NCBI GenBank assembly: GCA_029762535.1
Contig: JARVGK010000006.1
Coordinates: 78,703 to 113,849 of the forward strand
Source: Thermoplasmatota archaeon
GTDB taxonomy: Archaea; Thermoplasmatota; Penumbrarchaeia; Penumbrarchaeales; Penumbrarchaeaceae
Reading direction: 5' to 3'
Length of the DNA stretch: 35,147 nt
Made by a program: the position numbers and the translations under genes. This document shows positions 7,301 through 14,361 of this stretch, one piece after another; positions within the stretch are counted from its first letter, which is position 1, and each line of letters starts with the position of its first letter. The notes beneath the pieces are model-generated. The model had not been told where the DNA came from. It searched no databases and worked only from the letters and a program-made list of their open reading frames with translations.

Positions 7301-7750
7301 GGGCACGCCCATCATGGATTCGAACCCGATGATCGCCTCCCCCGCATCGTGGGGAGGATCATAGACCTCGAGAATGACCCTTCCCTTGATCACTCCCTCG
7401 CGCACTGGCTCCTCCTTATCCATCATGAAATGGTACTGGGTCCCGTTCCTGTCGAACTCGATGTTCCTGTTGATGGGTATGTATCCCTGCGCGAGGACCG
7501 TTATCTTGTGCGATCCGAAGGCGATGTCGCGGAACGTCGCGGTCCCGTCCTTCAAAGTGTACCATACCACCTCATCGTCTATCCATACCATGGCGTTCTC
7601 TATCGGATCCTGGGTCCCGGACTCCGTAACGAGTACGTGAAAATAACCGGTATCCGCCCCATCCGCTCCTATAGGCAGGAGGGATATGACGGAGATCCCC
7701 ATCATGAGGACGCAAAGCAAGCTGAAATATGCCGAAAAACGATTCTTCAT
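4352..7750 (-). CDS. Large secreted, C-terminally anchored protein with carboxypeptidase-regulatory-like repeats
   Basis: 1132 aa. The start is the ATG at 7750 with GGGTGAT 4 nt before it; in-frame codons further upstream lie before the predicted transcription start. A signal peptide (about 1-30) is followed by a string of Ig-like carboxypeptidase regulatory modules with patterns such as DAHGFYFFAGPDAGTYTV and DTNGNYGQVLMPGDYYV. Two long tandem repeats of about 207 aa (around 495-700 and 700-905) share CPILDIT[TS]SMT, GGYS, TPASG[FL]F and the TLPV segment. A Gly/Ala-rich helix (about 1100-1122) and a Lys-rich, acidic tail anchor it. Expected outside the cell as an adhesive, S-layer-associated or polymer-binding protein. 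The calcium- or ligand-binding role is unknown. Confidence 0.85.
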   Translation of the reverse strand: MKNRFSAYFSLLCVLMMGISVISLLPIGADGADTGYFHVLVTESGTQDPIENAMVWIDDEVVWYTLKDGTATFRDIAFGSHKITVLAQGYIPINRNIEFDRNGTQYHFMMDKEEPVREGVIKGRVILEVYDPPHDAGEAIIGFESMMGVPMPGIVDVFATDDPLIGEYFVIVAPGDHHLWCFAHGHVPSHSPTLSVHAGEVVYHDFIMKYTGMHNSGLTGNVTDGVTGVPIGNATIMATNGIATLTTITDAHGFYFFAGPDAGTYTVLGAASGYYPASGSGTVNWGEITYVDLELKPSQEDQTVLWGFVYGDGTPLPTAQVFSDVPHVVGTNTMGIAGLYVIEDFPGDMDHIVGATAAGFFPQSTMVNVPTGTIQRQDFYLQKGSEREFAVVIASVWENGTGVELNDSTINLVHSYGYFSDSVNTGPSSNVHIWVGIPAWGLYWINSVHPGYHMVGFDHHPGPVVMGALNLTSSEVNIVKLFMEKEEGEDRTSIWGYVTSAAFGTAISGCPILDITTSMTVFSTTDGSGFYHEHVSPGTYTHIALPSGGYSMMNYDHATGIWGWGPWTGTVAPGESRQVDYVIKEQKESFLIAGQVVYHGSGAPVAGFDVEALGPSTPTMHETTPASGFFLFSPLWDPGSWTVDGSHPGLYVVDVEYHLMVGGPTTSSSTLPVMFNMSVPDAMWVRISVQQEVPNNRTRIWGYVYVGAIGGPIVPSCPILDITSSMTLFDVTDSTGHYDRIVTPGDFTLTPLAVGGYSIMAYDWTTGVVSAAPWSGTVLPGTSRHVDFLLKQDREAAVIAGQVTMYGTGDPVDGFTVGANSGTLTYTQSTPASGLFFFSPIYLFSNWQISGFHPSLSVLEVKYYLYPGGASTTSTTLPVTFPLSSSQIMWVDITVGEGQQKPGKLHGKVFKLYTYAPGAGSTVEIYQMPGMVLTYTLTADTNGNYGQVLMPGDYYVKASLSGYAPGSALVNVPSASSIYQPLYLTPRIPIPVPLNITVKFVEKDNNTPMKDLKIEVIGIGGFVTDDEGLVTFGIPEEGEYTINIAAAHAVLYDENGNEIGPLNAPVKLEMNRTYTAKVTLYQRILVDNPTTGGTRGVSAAMMGGGVAAALLIGGLVGFALRGGSKKGKFDEE

Positions 7751-7805
7751 GCTATCACCCGCTCCGCTGCCATTATCGCGGAGGTAGGATTCCATCTGTA
7801 AAATC

Positions 7806-7817
7806 ATTATTATAATT
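7806..7817 (-). promoter_or_regulatory. TATA box for the 1132-aa surface protein gene
   Basis: AATTATAATAAT on the minus strand. The expected transcript start is near 7786, giving a leader of about 36 nt that ends in the GGGTGAT Shine-Dalgarno sequence before 7750. Confidence 0.5.
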
Positions 7818-7859
7818 TTCCGTACAGGTCGCATATTATGAAATTATGGTTTTTCGTGA

Positions 7860-8699
7860 TCACAGGCTCAATAACTTCCTTATCCCCTTCTTTTTTTCCA
7901 CGGCGCTTCTCCTGCCCATCTTGATGGCCTCCGCCGACCGATCGAAATCCAGGAACCCGATGTCCCCTACCCTTGGCTGTATCAGTATATCAGGGGGATC
8001 CTCCTTGAGCTTCATTCGTGAGATCGTGCGCTCCATGATGTAGAGGGAGTCCATCATCATGTGGAAGATATCTGGTATGTTCTTTTTCCCCCCCATGATC
8101 CTACTCTCTATCAGTTTCATGAACCGGCCCCTCTCCACCTTCTCCCTTTCGAGGACGTAGTGGTTGAGATCAACGGCGATGACCATATCCGCCCCCAGGG
8201 CCCTTACCGCGCTGACGGGAACTGGGTTCACCACTCCGCCGTCGATGAGGATCCGGTCGCCTATCCTGACCGGGGTCACAAGCCCGGGCACCGCTATCGA
8301 GGCTCTCACCGCATCTGCCAGCGGTCCTCTGTCCATCACAATTTCCTCACCGGTCTGATGATCACAGCAAACTGAGGAATATCCAACATCGAGGTCCTCT
8401 ATTAGCCGATCCCCAAGCTGTGCCATGAAGAAGTCCTTGACCCTCTTACCGTTGACCAGTCCCGATATGGGAATGGACGGATCGAAGAACATAAGGAGGT
8501 TCCATACGTCCATGGAGAGAGCGTAGTCCTTCATTTCCCGATGTTTGCCGGCGGCGAATCCGGCTCCGACCAGCGCTCCTATGGATGTTCCGGATATGCA
8601 GTCTATCTCGACCCCCATCTCAAGGAGGGAATCGATGACCCCTATATGTGCGAGACCCCTCGCCGATCCTCCACCCAGAGCCAGTCCTATCTTGACCAT
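7860..8699 (-). CDS. Patatin-like phospholipase/esterase (RssA/NTE-type)
   Basis: 279 aa beginning MVKIGLALGGGSARGLAH. The oxyanion-hole motif GGGSARG (about 9-15), nucleophile elbow GTSIG (Ser near residue 42) and the catalytic Asp in DGGVVNP (about 154-160) complete the Ser-Asp dyad, so an active cytoplasmic or membrane-associated lipid hydrolase is expected. A longer frame begins at 8813, but its first 38 residues run into the cupin gene and lack family likeness. AGGGGATC lies upstream of the chosen ATG. It follows the cupin gene by 13 bp and is probably in the same operon. Substrate unknown. Confidence 0.9.
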   Translation of the reverse strand: MVKIGLALGGGSARGLAHIGVIDSLLEMGVEIDCISGTSIGALVGAGFAAGKHREMKDYALSMDVWNLLMFFDPSIPISGLVNGKRVKDFFMAQLGDRLIEDLDVGYSSVCCDHQTGEEIVMDRGPLADAVRASIAVPGLVTPVRIGDRILIDGGVVNPVPVSAVRALGADMVIAVDLNHYVLEREKVERGRFMKLIESRIMGGKKNIPDIFHMMMDSLYIMERTISRMKLKEDPPDILIQPRVGDIGFLDFDRSAEAIKMGRRSAVEKKKGIRKLLSL

Positions 8700-8712
8700 G
8701 GTCCGATCCCCT

Positions 8713-9075
8713 TCAATTATCTCTCTCAACGGGTTCGGTCTCCCTGCGGTAATCGTCCTCGTACCGAACGATATCGTCCTCCTCGAGCACATCCCCGAAT
8801 TGGACCTCGACAACGATCAATTCGCCCTCACCAGGGTTCTCCAGACGATGCCTGCTCCCCAGCGGCACATCGACGAACTCACCTTGAGCGACGAACCACT
8901 CCTCTCCATCAAGGATGATTCTGCCCCTCCCCCTTAGAATGTACCATCTCTCGCTCCTGTGGGCGTGTGATTGATAGCTCAATCTGTGTCCCGAACCTAC
9001 CTCGAGCACCTTTACCTTGTATCCGAGCCCTTCGTAGACCACGATGAAGCTCCCCCAGGGCCTGTCTTCCTTCAT
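8713..9075 (-). CDS. Cupin protein of the mannose-6-phosphate isomerase type
   Basis: 120 aa, a single cupin. It opens RPWGSF, as in the C-terminal domain of type II phosphomannose isomerase/mannose-1-phosphate guanylyltransferase. Metal ligands are visible as SHAHRSERW (His, His, Glu) and a later HRLENPGE (His). These free-standing domains may isomerise phosphosugars or only bind them. With an epimerase gene about 7 kb away and several glycan-bearing surface proteins nearby, a sugar-nucleotide role is plausible but not shown. The ATG is 25 nt from a TATA box, so translation is probably leaderless. Confidence 0.85.
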   Translation of the reverse strand: MKEDRPWGSFIVVYEGLGYKVKVLEVGSGHRLSYQSHAHRSERWYILRGRGRIILDGEEWFVAQGEFVDVPLGSRHRLENPGEGELIVVEVQFGDVLEEDDIVRYEDDYRRETEPVERDN

Positions 9076-9096
9076 GTTATGACACCGTTAATGGGG

Positions 9097-9104
9097 TAAT
9101 ATAA
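9097..9104 (-). promoter_or_regulatory. TATA box for the cupin-patatin operon
   Basis: TTATATTA on the minus strand, centred about 25 nt before the ATG at 9075. It shares the 104-bp divergent space with the plus-strand metK promoter. Confidence 0.6.
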
Positions 9105-9151
9105 GAACTGATATTCATTGATTATCCATCGATATGTATCCTCAGATTAGA

Positions 9152-9163
9152 AAACAATAATAA
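9152..9163 (+). promoter_or_regulatory. Weak TATA-like element for metK
   Basis: AAACAATAATAA on the plus strand. Its centre is 22 nt before the ATG at 9180 and 28 nt before an in-frame ATG at 9186, so the second ATG may be the actual start. Confidence 0.35.
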
Positions 9164-9179
9164 GCCGTCCATTATTCGC

Positions 9180-10352
9180 ATGCTCATGCCGAGGAAGAGA
9201 ACCTACAAATTCACATCAGAATCGGTTACCGAGGGCCACCCCGACAAGATGGCGGACCAGATCTCGGATGCCCTCCTCGATGAGATGATAAGGCAGGACA
9301 GCAGATGCAGGGTGGCCCTGGAGACCTTTCTAACTACCGGGCTGGCATTCGTGGCGGGTGAGGTATCGACATCGGCCTACGTCGATGTCCCTACCGTGAT
9401 CCGTGAAACGGTGAAGGATATCGGGTACACGGATCCGAAACTGGGTTTCGACCACAATTCCTGCGCGGTGATCACGAGCATTCACGAACAGTCCGAGGAC
9501 ATAAAAAAAGGCATCGACAGGGGACGTCCGGAGTTGCAAGGAGCGGGGGATCAGGGACTGATGTTCGGTTACGCTTCGAACGAAACCGATACCCTCATGC
9601 CCATGCCAATTACGCTGGCTCATCAGATAACCAGGAAGCTTGCAGAGGTCAGGAAGAATAACGTGATCGACAATATCGGTCCCGACGGGAAGTCGCAGGT
9701 GACGGTGGAGTATTCCCAGGGAAGACCGCAGGCGGTAACCGATGTCGTGGTCGCGGCGCAGCACAGTGATGGGATCGACGTTGAGAGATTGAGGAGGGAG
9801 ATCGTGGATAATGTTATATTGCCCTCTATCCCCCAGGAACTGATACGGGATGATATCAGATATCATATAAACGAGACCGGCAGCTTCGTACTGGGTGGGC
9901 CGCACGCCGATACGGGATTGACGGGCAGAAAGATCATCGTAGATACCTACGGAGGCGTCGGATCCCACGGTGGGGGTGCTTTCTCGGGCAAGGACCCTTC
10001 CAAGGTCGATCGCTCGGGGTCCTACATGGCCAGGTACATAGCGAAGAACCTCGTTGCGTCCGGTGTGTGCCGTAAGGCCGAGGTTCAGATAGCATACGCA
10101 ATAGGAGTGGCCAACCCCGTCTCCGTCATGATAGACACCTTCAGGTCGTCCCTGGTTCCCGAGGAGGAGCTCGAGGAGATCGTCAAACGCTGTTTCGACA
10201 TGAGGCCGGGGATGATCATCAAGGACCTGGACCTTCTGAGGCCCATATACCGCAAGACCGCATGCTACGGTCATTTCGGAAGGGATGACCCCGATCTCAC
10301 ATGGGAGAGGACGGACAGGGCGAAAGATATATGGAAAGAGGCGGGAATATGA
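9180..10352 (+). CDS. metK: S-adenosylmethionine synthetase, bacterial type
   Basis: 390 aa. It makes AdoMet from ATP and methionine. The three-domain bacterial/eukaryotic family is clear: [19 protein letters not shown] at the N-terminus, [12 protein letters not shown] with ETDTLMP in the middle, and [14 protein letters not shown] followed by [17 protein letters not shown] toward the end, with the ATP- and Mg-binding residues in place. Archaea usually carry an unrelated-looking archaeal AdoMet synthetase, so this copy suggests transfer from bacteria in some ancestor. It overlaps the next gene by 4 bp (ATGA). The start could be 9180 or the in-frame ATG at 9186. Confidence 0.97.
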   Translation: MLMPRKRTYKFTSESVTEGHPDKMADQISDALLDEMIRQDSRCRVALETFLTTGLAFVAGEVSTSAYVDVPTVIRETVKDIGYTDPKLGFDHNSCAVITSIHEQSEDIKKGIDRGRPELQGAGDQGLMFGYASNETDTLMPMPITLAHQITRKLAEVRKNNVIDNIGPDGKSQVTVEYSQGRPQAVTDVVVAAQHSDGIDVERLRREIVDNVILPSIPQELIRDDIRYHINETGSFVLGGPHADTGLTGRKIIVDTYGGVGSHGGGAFSGKDPSKVDRSGSYMARYIAKNLVASGVCRKAEVQIAYAIGVANPVSVMIDTFRSSLVPEEELEEIVKRCFDMRPGMIIKDLDLLRPIYRKTACYGHFGRDDPDLTWERTDRAKDIWKEAGI

Positions 10353-11575
10353 GCGTGTCGCGAGGGGAGCAGAAATTATCCTGGGCCCGGGTCCACATGC
10401 CGGTACTCAAAGAACTTGGGGATAGGATCAGAACACAGGGCAGCCTGAGAGGAGTGAGGATCTCGATGGCATTACACACCGAGGCGAAGACCGGCGTCCT
10501 CGCCCTCACCCTGGCCAGGGCTGGCGCCCATGTCCGGCTCGCTTCATGCAATCCTTTGTCCACGGACGATGACATACCGGTTGCTTTGGCATCGGCGGAT
10601 GTGGAAGGTTCCCTTCAGGTCAGGGCAAGGAAGGACCAGAGCAGGGACGAATACTATGAGGCACTGAACTGGTCACTGGACCAGGGTCCGGGGATAGTGA
10701 TCGATGACGGGGGAGATATCGTGAGGCTTCTCCACACCCAGAGGGAGGATGTCGTCGAAGGGGTGAACGGAGGCTGCGAGGAGACCACCACAGGCATAGT
10801 AAGGCTCAGGGCGATGCATAAACAAGGGGTTCTCAAGTTCCCCATGATCGACATAAACGACTGCATGATGAAGCATCTATTTGACAATAGGTATGGTACG
10901 GGGCAGTCCACCTTGGACGGGATAATGGCTTCCACCAATCTCTGTCTGGCATCAATGCGATGCGTCGTCGCCGGTTACGGATGGTGCGGCAAGGGTATCG
11001 CCATGAGGCTGAAGGGTATGGGGGCCAGGGTAACGGTGGCCGAGGTGGATCCCGTTAAGGCCGTTGAGGCGTTGATGGACGGTTTCGAAGTCTCTCCGAT
11101 GGAAAAGGCCGCTTCGGGATCCGATCTGATCATCACGGCGACCGGGTGCAAGGACGTCGTCCACAAAGGCGTTATCGACCGGCTTAAGAACGGGTGCGTA
11201 CTGGCCAACGCCGGGCATTTCGACAACGAGATCCAGGTGACCTATTTAGAGGATCATCCTTCATATAATGCCAGGCCAGGGGTCAAAGGGTATGAACTGA
11301 AAGAAAGGGAAGTGTTCCTCCTGTCCCAGGGCAGGCTTGTGAACCTCGCAGCGGGTCAAGGGCACCCTGTTGAGATAATGGACCTAAGCTTCGCCCTTCA
11401 GGCCTCTGGAGCCCAGTACATAGCCTTGAACTCCCTGGAACCGGGAGTGCACCCCCTACCACCGGAGATAGACCGAGATGTGGCCCTTCTAAAGCTGGGA
11501 TCGATGGGATCGCGGATCGACACCCTCACGCCGGAGCAGGTACGCTATCTGAATTCCTGGGATGAGGGTACATGA
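10349..11575 (+). CDS. ahcY: Adenosylhomocysteinase (S-adenosylhomocysteine hydrolase)
   Basis: 408 aa. It splits S-adenosylhomocysteine into adenosine and homocysteine using tightly bound NAD, and pairs functionally with the AdoMet synthetase just upstream (methyl cycle). Motifs are [10 protein letters not shown], the catalytic Lys/Asp region [19 protein letters not shown], the NAD site [10 protein letters not shown] with a downstream acidic residue (EVDP), and NAGHFDNEI. The ATG overlaps the metK stop as ATGA, with GAGGCGGG before it. A longer frame from 10301 lies wholly inside metK. Some archaeal members prefer S-inosylhomocysteine; sequence alone does not exclude that here. Confidence 0.95.
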   Translation: MSVSRGEQKLSWARVHMPVLKELGDRIRTQGSLRGVRISMALHTEAKTGVLALTLARAGAHVRLASCNPLSTDDDIPVALASADVEGSLQVRARKDQSRDEYYEALNWSLDQGPGIVIDDGGDIVRLLHTQREDVVEGVNGGCEETTTGIVRLRAMHKQGVLKFPMIDINDCMMKHLFDNRYGTGQSTLDGIMASTNLCLASMRCVVAGYGWCGKGIAMRLKGMGARVTVAEVDPVKAVEALMDGFEVSPMEKAASGSDLIITATGCKDVVHKGVIDRLKNGCVLANAGHFDNEIQVTYLEDHPSYNARPGVKGYELKEREVFLLSQGRLVNLAAGQGHPVEIMDLSFALQASGAQYIALNSLEPGVHPLPPEIDRDVALLKLGSMGSRIDTLTPEQVRYLNSWDEGT

Positions 11576-11596
11576 ACCATGATCAGATTATGAAAG

Positions 11597-11604
11597 CTTA
11601 ATAA
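11597..11604 (+). promoter_or_regulatory. TATA box for the NMD3 gene
   Basis: CTTAATAA centred about 27 nt before the ATG at 11628, consistent with leaderless translation. An ATG at 11620 is followed by a stop after six codons. Confidence 0.5.
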
Positions 11605-11627
11605 TCATCAGAATATCTCATGGACAG

Positions 11628-12650
11628 ATGCTTTGCCTGAGATGCGGAGTTCATGAACAGTTCCACGATAATCTATGCAGGGACTGCCTGATCTCGGCCT
11701 ACGACCCTTTCCATATCGCGAGCGTGATACACGGCACCGTGTGTCCGGATTGCAACAAGGTCCTCAGGAACAAGACCTGGGCGGACTGCCAGGGCTCCGC
11801 CATGGAAGCAGCGGTCCAGATAGCGATGTGGGAGGTCGAACAGAAGAGCGATCTGAAGAACGTTGCAGTGGAATTCTCCTGCGACAGGTTCGATAAGAAC
11901 GTCTATTTCCTATCGGGAGAGGGCAGAGGCTCTTACATGGGGATAATGGTAATGAAGCCCCTGACAACGGAGGTTAGGCTGACACCCAACCTTTGTGTCT
12001 ACTGTTCAAGGCGAAGCGGCAACTATTACGAGGCGATCCTACAGCTCAGGGGAATAGATGCCTTGGACCCTGACCAGCAGCGGAATATCGTTGACTGGAT
12101 CATCGACGAGGTATTGCTCCAGTCTAGAAAGGACCCCAATGTATTCGTGACCAGGGATGAGAAGGTCAGGGGTGGACACGATTTCTACATGGGAAACAAT
12201 TCCTTCGCCAGGCAGATCGCCATAAGGATCCACGATCAATACGGAGGGGAGATGAAGGTATCCAAGACCCTCTTCACCAGAAAGGATGGTAGGGACATAT
12301 ACAGGGTGACCTACCTGGTCAGGCTCCCGGGTTTCGTTCCAGGGGACTATCTATCAGGGGATGGATCCATATACAAGGTCAAACGGATCCATTCACGTGT
12401 CAAGGTCATAGATGTCGCTTCTGGCAGGGAAGAGCATCTGCCAATGGACGATGCGATGAGGATGACAAGGCTCTCTCCTGGCTCTGTCGAGGTCGATGCC
12501 GTGGTCCTATCGGAGGGCAGATCGGAGATACAGGTCCTGGACCCAGTATCGATGAGGACCAGGGATGTGATCCTGCCCGAAGGCTTTGTCAGGGAAGAGG
12601 GAGCGACCGTGAGATGCGCCCGCATCGATGACGAACTGTACCTCATCTAG
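11628..12650 (+). CDS. nmd3: NMD3 family ribosome-associated protein
   Basis: 340 aa. The N-terminal zinc-binding region has CxxC pairs (LCLRCG, LCRDCL, CPDCNK, CVYCSR), followed by the conserved NMD3 alpha/beta and SH3/OB-like beta domains with RRSGNYYEAILQLRG and FYMGNNSFA. In eukaryotes NMD3 is the export adaptor for the large ribosomal subunit. Archaeal homologues keep the core without nuclear-transport signals and probably act in late 50S assembly or quality control. It has its own promoter and ends in a 3-bp overlap with the convergent pilin-like gene. Confidence 0.9.
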   Translation: MLCLRCGVHEQFHDNLCRDCLISAYDPFHIASVIHGTVCPDCNKVLRNKTWADCQGSAMEAAVQIAMWEVEQKSDLKNVAVEFSCDRFDKNVYFLSGEGRGSYMGIMVMKPLTTEVRLTPNLCVYCSRRSGNYYEAILQLRGIDALDPDQQRNIVDWIIDEVLLQSRKDPNVFVTRDEKVRGGHDFYMGNNSFARQIAIRIHDQYGGEMKVSKTLFTRKDGRDIYRVTYLVRLPGFVPGDYLSGDGSIYKVKRIHSRVKVIDVASGREEHLPMDDAMRMTRLSPGSVEVDAVVLSEGRSEIQVLDPVSMRTRDVILPEGFVREEGATVRCARIDDELYLI

Positions 12651-13492
12651 TTGACATCCAGCTTGAATATCGCGTTCCTTAGTATCAGCTGATCGATCCC
12701 GCTTACCGTTATCCTAATGGCATTGTTCCCATCGGCGTCCACGAAAGATGTGAAGCTCAGGTCACCGGCTGGTATACTCTCGTCCAGGGCCATTGCTCTG
12801 AAGTGGGCTTCCCATAACGAGCCATGCTCAGTGACCACTTCGATGACGAATGAGGCGGATGTGATGTCATAGGTTGCCATGACCTCTGAAAGAAGGGTCA
12901 TCCTGATCATGTAGGTCTCCGACCCCGAGTAGCTTCTCACATCTCCCTCGATCGTGGAGAGCAGAAGATACAGAACCCTCCTTCCGGTATTGAGGTCATC
13001 GTTCAGGACCATGTTGGGAGGGCCCTTCATCACGGAGCTTCCCGCCTGCTCCCTTATGAGCATACCTCCCTCCATCGATATCGTCTGATCGTCCACATAT
13101 GTGTTGAAGGAGCTGTAGGTGAGGCTGCCTCTTGCCCTGCCGTAGATGTTCCCGTCGCTGTCGTAGGCCAGCACGCTGCCGCTGTCCTGAAGGAGCTGCA
13201 GGTTACCAGTGCACCTTCCGAAGCCGAGCACGGGCCCGCCTCCCGAACCCAAAGTGATCTTGGTCGTCATCGACGTGCCGGCATCGCCCCTCACCGAAAG
13301 CTGGTCAACCGAGCTCTTCATATCCATGAACGAGTCCATGACCCCGTACAGGGTCTGGGCCTCAACGTCCTTGCCCCACGCCGGCAGGTAGGTCGAAAAG
13401 ACCATTCCCATCATCGATATTATGATCCCGGCGATCATCACCATCGATACGACGTTCGATACGCCGTTCTCGTCGGATATCCTCCTCATCAT
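12647..13492 (-). CDS. Pilin-like secreted protein (DUF7289-like), distal
   Basis: 281 aa, starting at ATG 13492 (overlapping the previous stop as ATGA, with GGGGGTGA 5 nt before it). The N-terminus MMRRISDENGVSNVVSMVM, with a charged head and a long hydrophobic segment, is a type IV pilin/archaellin-like class III signal. The sequence after it (DVEAQTLYGVMDSFMDMKS then TTKITLGSGGGPVLGF) follows the pattern of DUF7289 proteins of haloarchaea. The rest is beta-rich and ends without an anchor, so the protein is retained by its N-terminal helix. A minor pilin or partner of the giant protein upstream is the likely role. Confidence 0.75.
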   Translation of the reverse strand: MMRRISDENGVSNVVSMVMIAGIIISMMGMVFSTYLPAWGKDVEAQTLYGVMDSFMDMKSSVDQLSVRGDAGTSMTTKITLGSGGGPVLGFGRCTGNLQLLQDSGSVLAYDSDGNIYGRARGSLTYSSFNTYVDDQTISMEGGMLIREQAGSSVMKGPPNMVLNDDLNTGRRVLYLLLSTIEGDVRSYSGSETYMIRMTLLSEVMATYDITSASFVIEVVTEHGSLWEAHFRAMALDESIPAGDLSFTSFVDADGNNAIRITVSGIDQLILRNAIFKLDVN

Positions 13493-14349
13493 ATGTTCAC
13501 CCCCATTACTCCCATGTCGTAGGAGATATACTGCATTGTGTCTATTCGGACCTCGAGGAACTGAGTCGTATCCTCCCAGTCCACAGGGTCCGTGAACGAA
13601 TAATGCACTCCGTTCACCAATCCCTTTCCGCCAAGAAATGAATCGAAATAGGCCTTCCAACTCTGCTCCGAGAACGAATTGATCCTAAGCATGATGGAGT
13701 CAGTGGCCTCGGACAGAGTCAGGGTCCTTGAGGTATAGCTCTGAAGGGAGACCTCGGCCGAAATGGATTCTATGCCAGAAACGGAAAAAGGCTCGCTCCC
13801 CAAGCCGTAGAAGGACAGGGCTATGCCCCATCCGGTAGGAGTCTCCCGCAGTTCAACCGAGGGAAAGGACGACATCGTGCGGTACCCGCTCTCATCGATG
13901 ATTATCGCCCCGCCCTCAAAGTAGTAGTCCTGGTCCTCGAAGTAGAACAGCTCGGAATCGTACTTGATCGAACCAGTGACGGTATCAAGCAGTATTTCAG
14001 AGCCTGTCGGACCAGCGTACAAAGAGCAGAAGAACCGATCCCGATCAGGCCTGACCTCAAGTGATCCGGAGGACCTGGCGACAGCAAGATAAGGGTTGCC
14101 GAATGTCCCTAGGGTAAGCCTGTTGACCACCGTGGTCCGGCTATCTTTCGCATCGAGAAGGGTGTACATCGAACCCCTCATGTTCAGAAGTGAATCCTCA
14201 ACATCGGAGATGTGCTCCATGTCCATCTCCTTGCCCTGGGCTTCGCCGTAGCTGATGAGAAGCCTCCCCCCCACGGACACCGCGAGGGAGAGGAGTATAA
14301 CGGCCGTGACCATCACGGCGTCCCCCCTGTCCGAAAGCAGCCTCTTCAA
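13489..14349 (-). CDS. Pilin-like secreted protein (DUF7289-like), proximal
   Basis: 286 aa from a TTG start at 14349, with AAGGTGAT 5 nt before it. It begins MKRLLSDRGDAVMVTAVILLS, a short charged head and a hydrophobic segment, then EHISDVEDSLLNMRGSMYTL and VVNRLTLGTFGNPYL, the same layout as the next gene. The two are divergent paralogues: similar length, the same helix-then-TLG motif and a beta-rich tail. It lies 12 bp after the giant surface-protein gene and overlaps the second paralogue by 4 bp, so the three genes are translationally coupled. Confidence 0.75.
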   Translation of the reverse strand: MKRLLSDRGDAVMVTAVILLSLAVSVGGRLLISYGEAQGKEMDMEHISDVEDSLLNMRGSMYTLLDAKDSRTTVVNRLTLGTFGNPYLAVARSSGSLEVRPDRDRFFCSLYAGPTGSEILLDTVTGSIKYDSELFYFEDQDYYFEGGAIIIDESGYRTMSSFPSVELRETPTGWGIALSFYGLGSEPFSVSGIESISAEVSLQSYTSRTLTLSEATDSIMLRINSFSEQSWKAYFDSFLGGKGLVNGVHYSFTDPVDWEDTTQFLEVRIDTMQYISYDMGVMGVNI

Positions 14350-14361
14350 GGAAGATCACCT

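Noticed and set aside
9330..10274. 314-aa antisense frame inside metK
   Set aside because: metK on the plus strand is clearly a conserved enzyme; the antisense frame has no family likeness.
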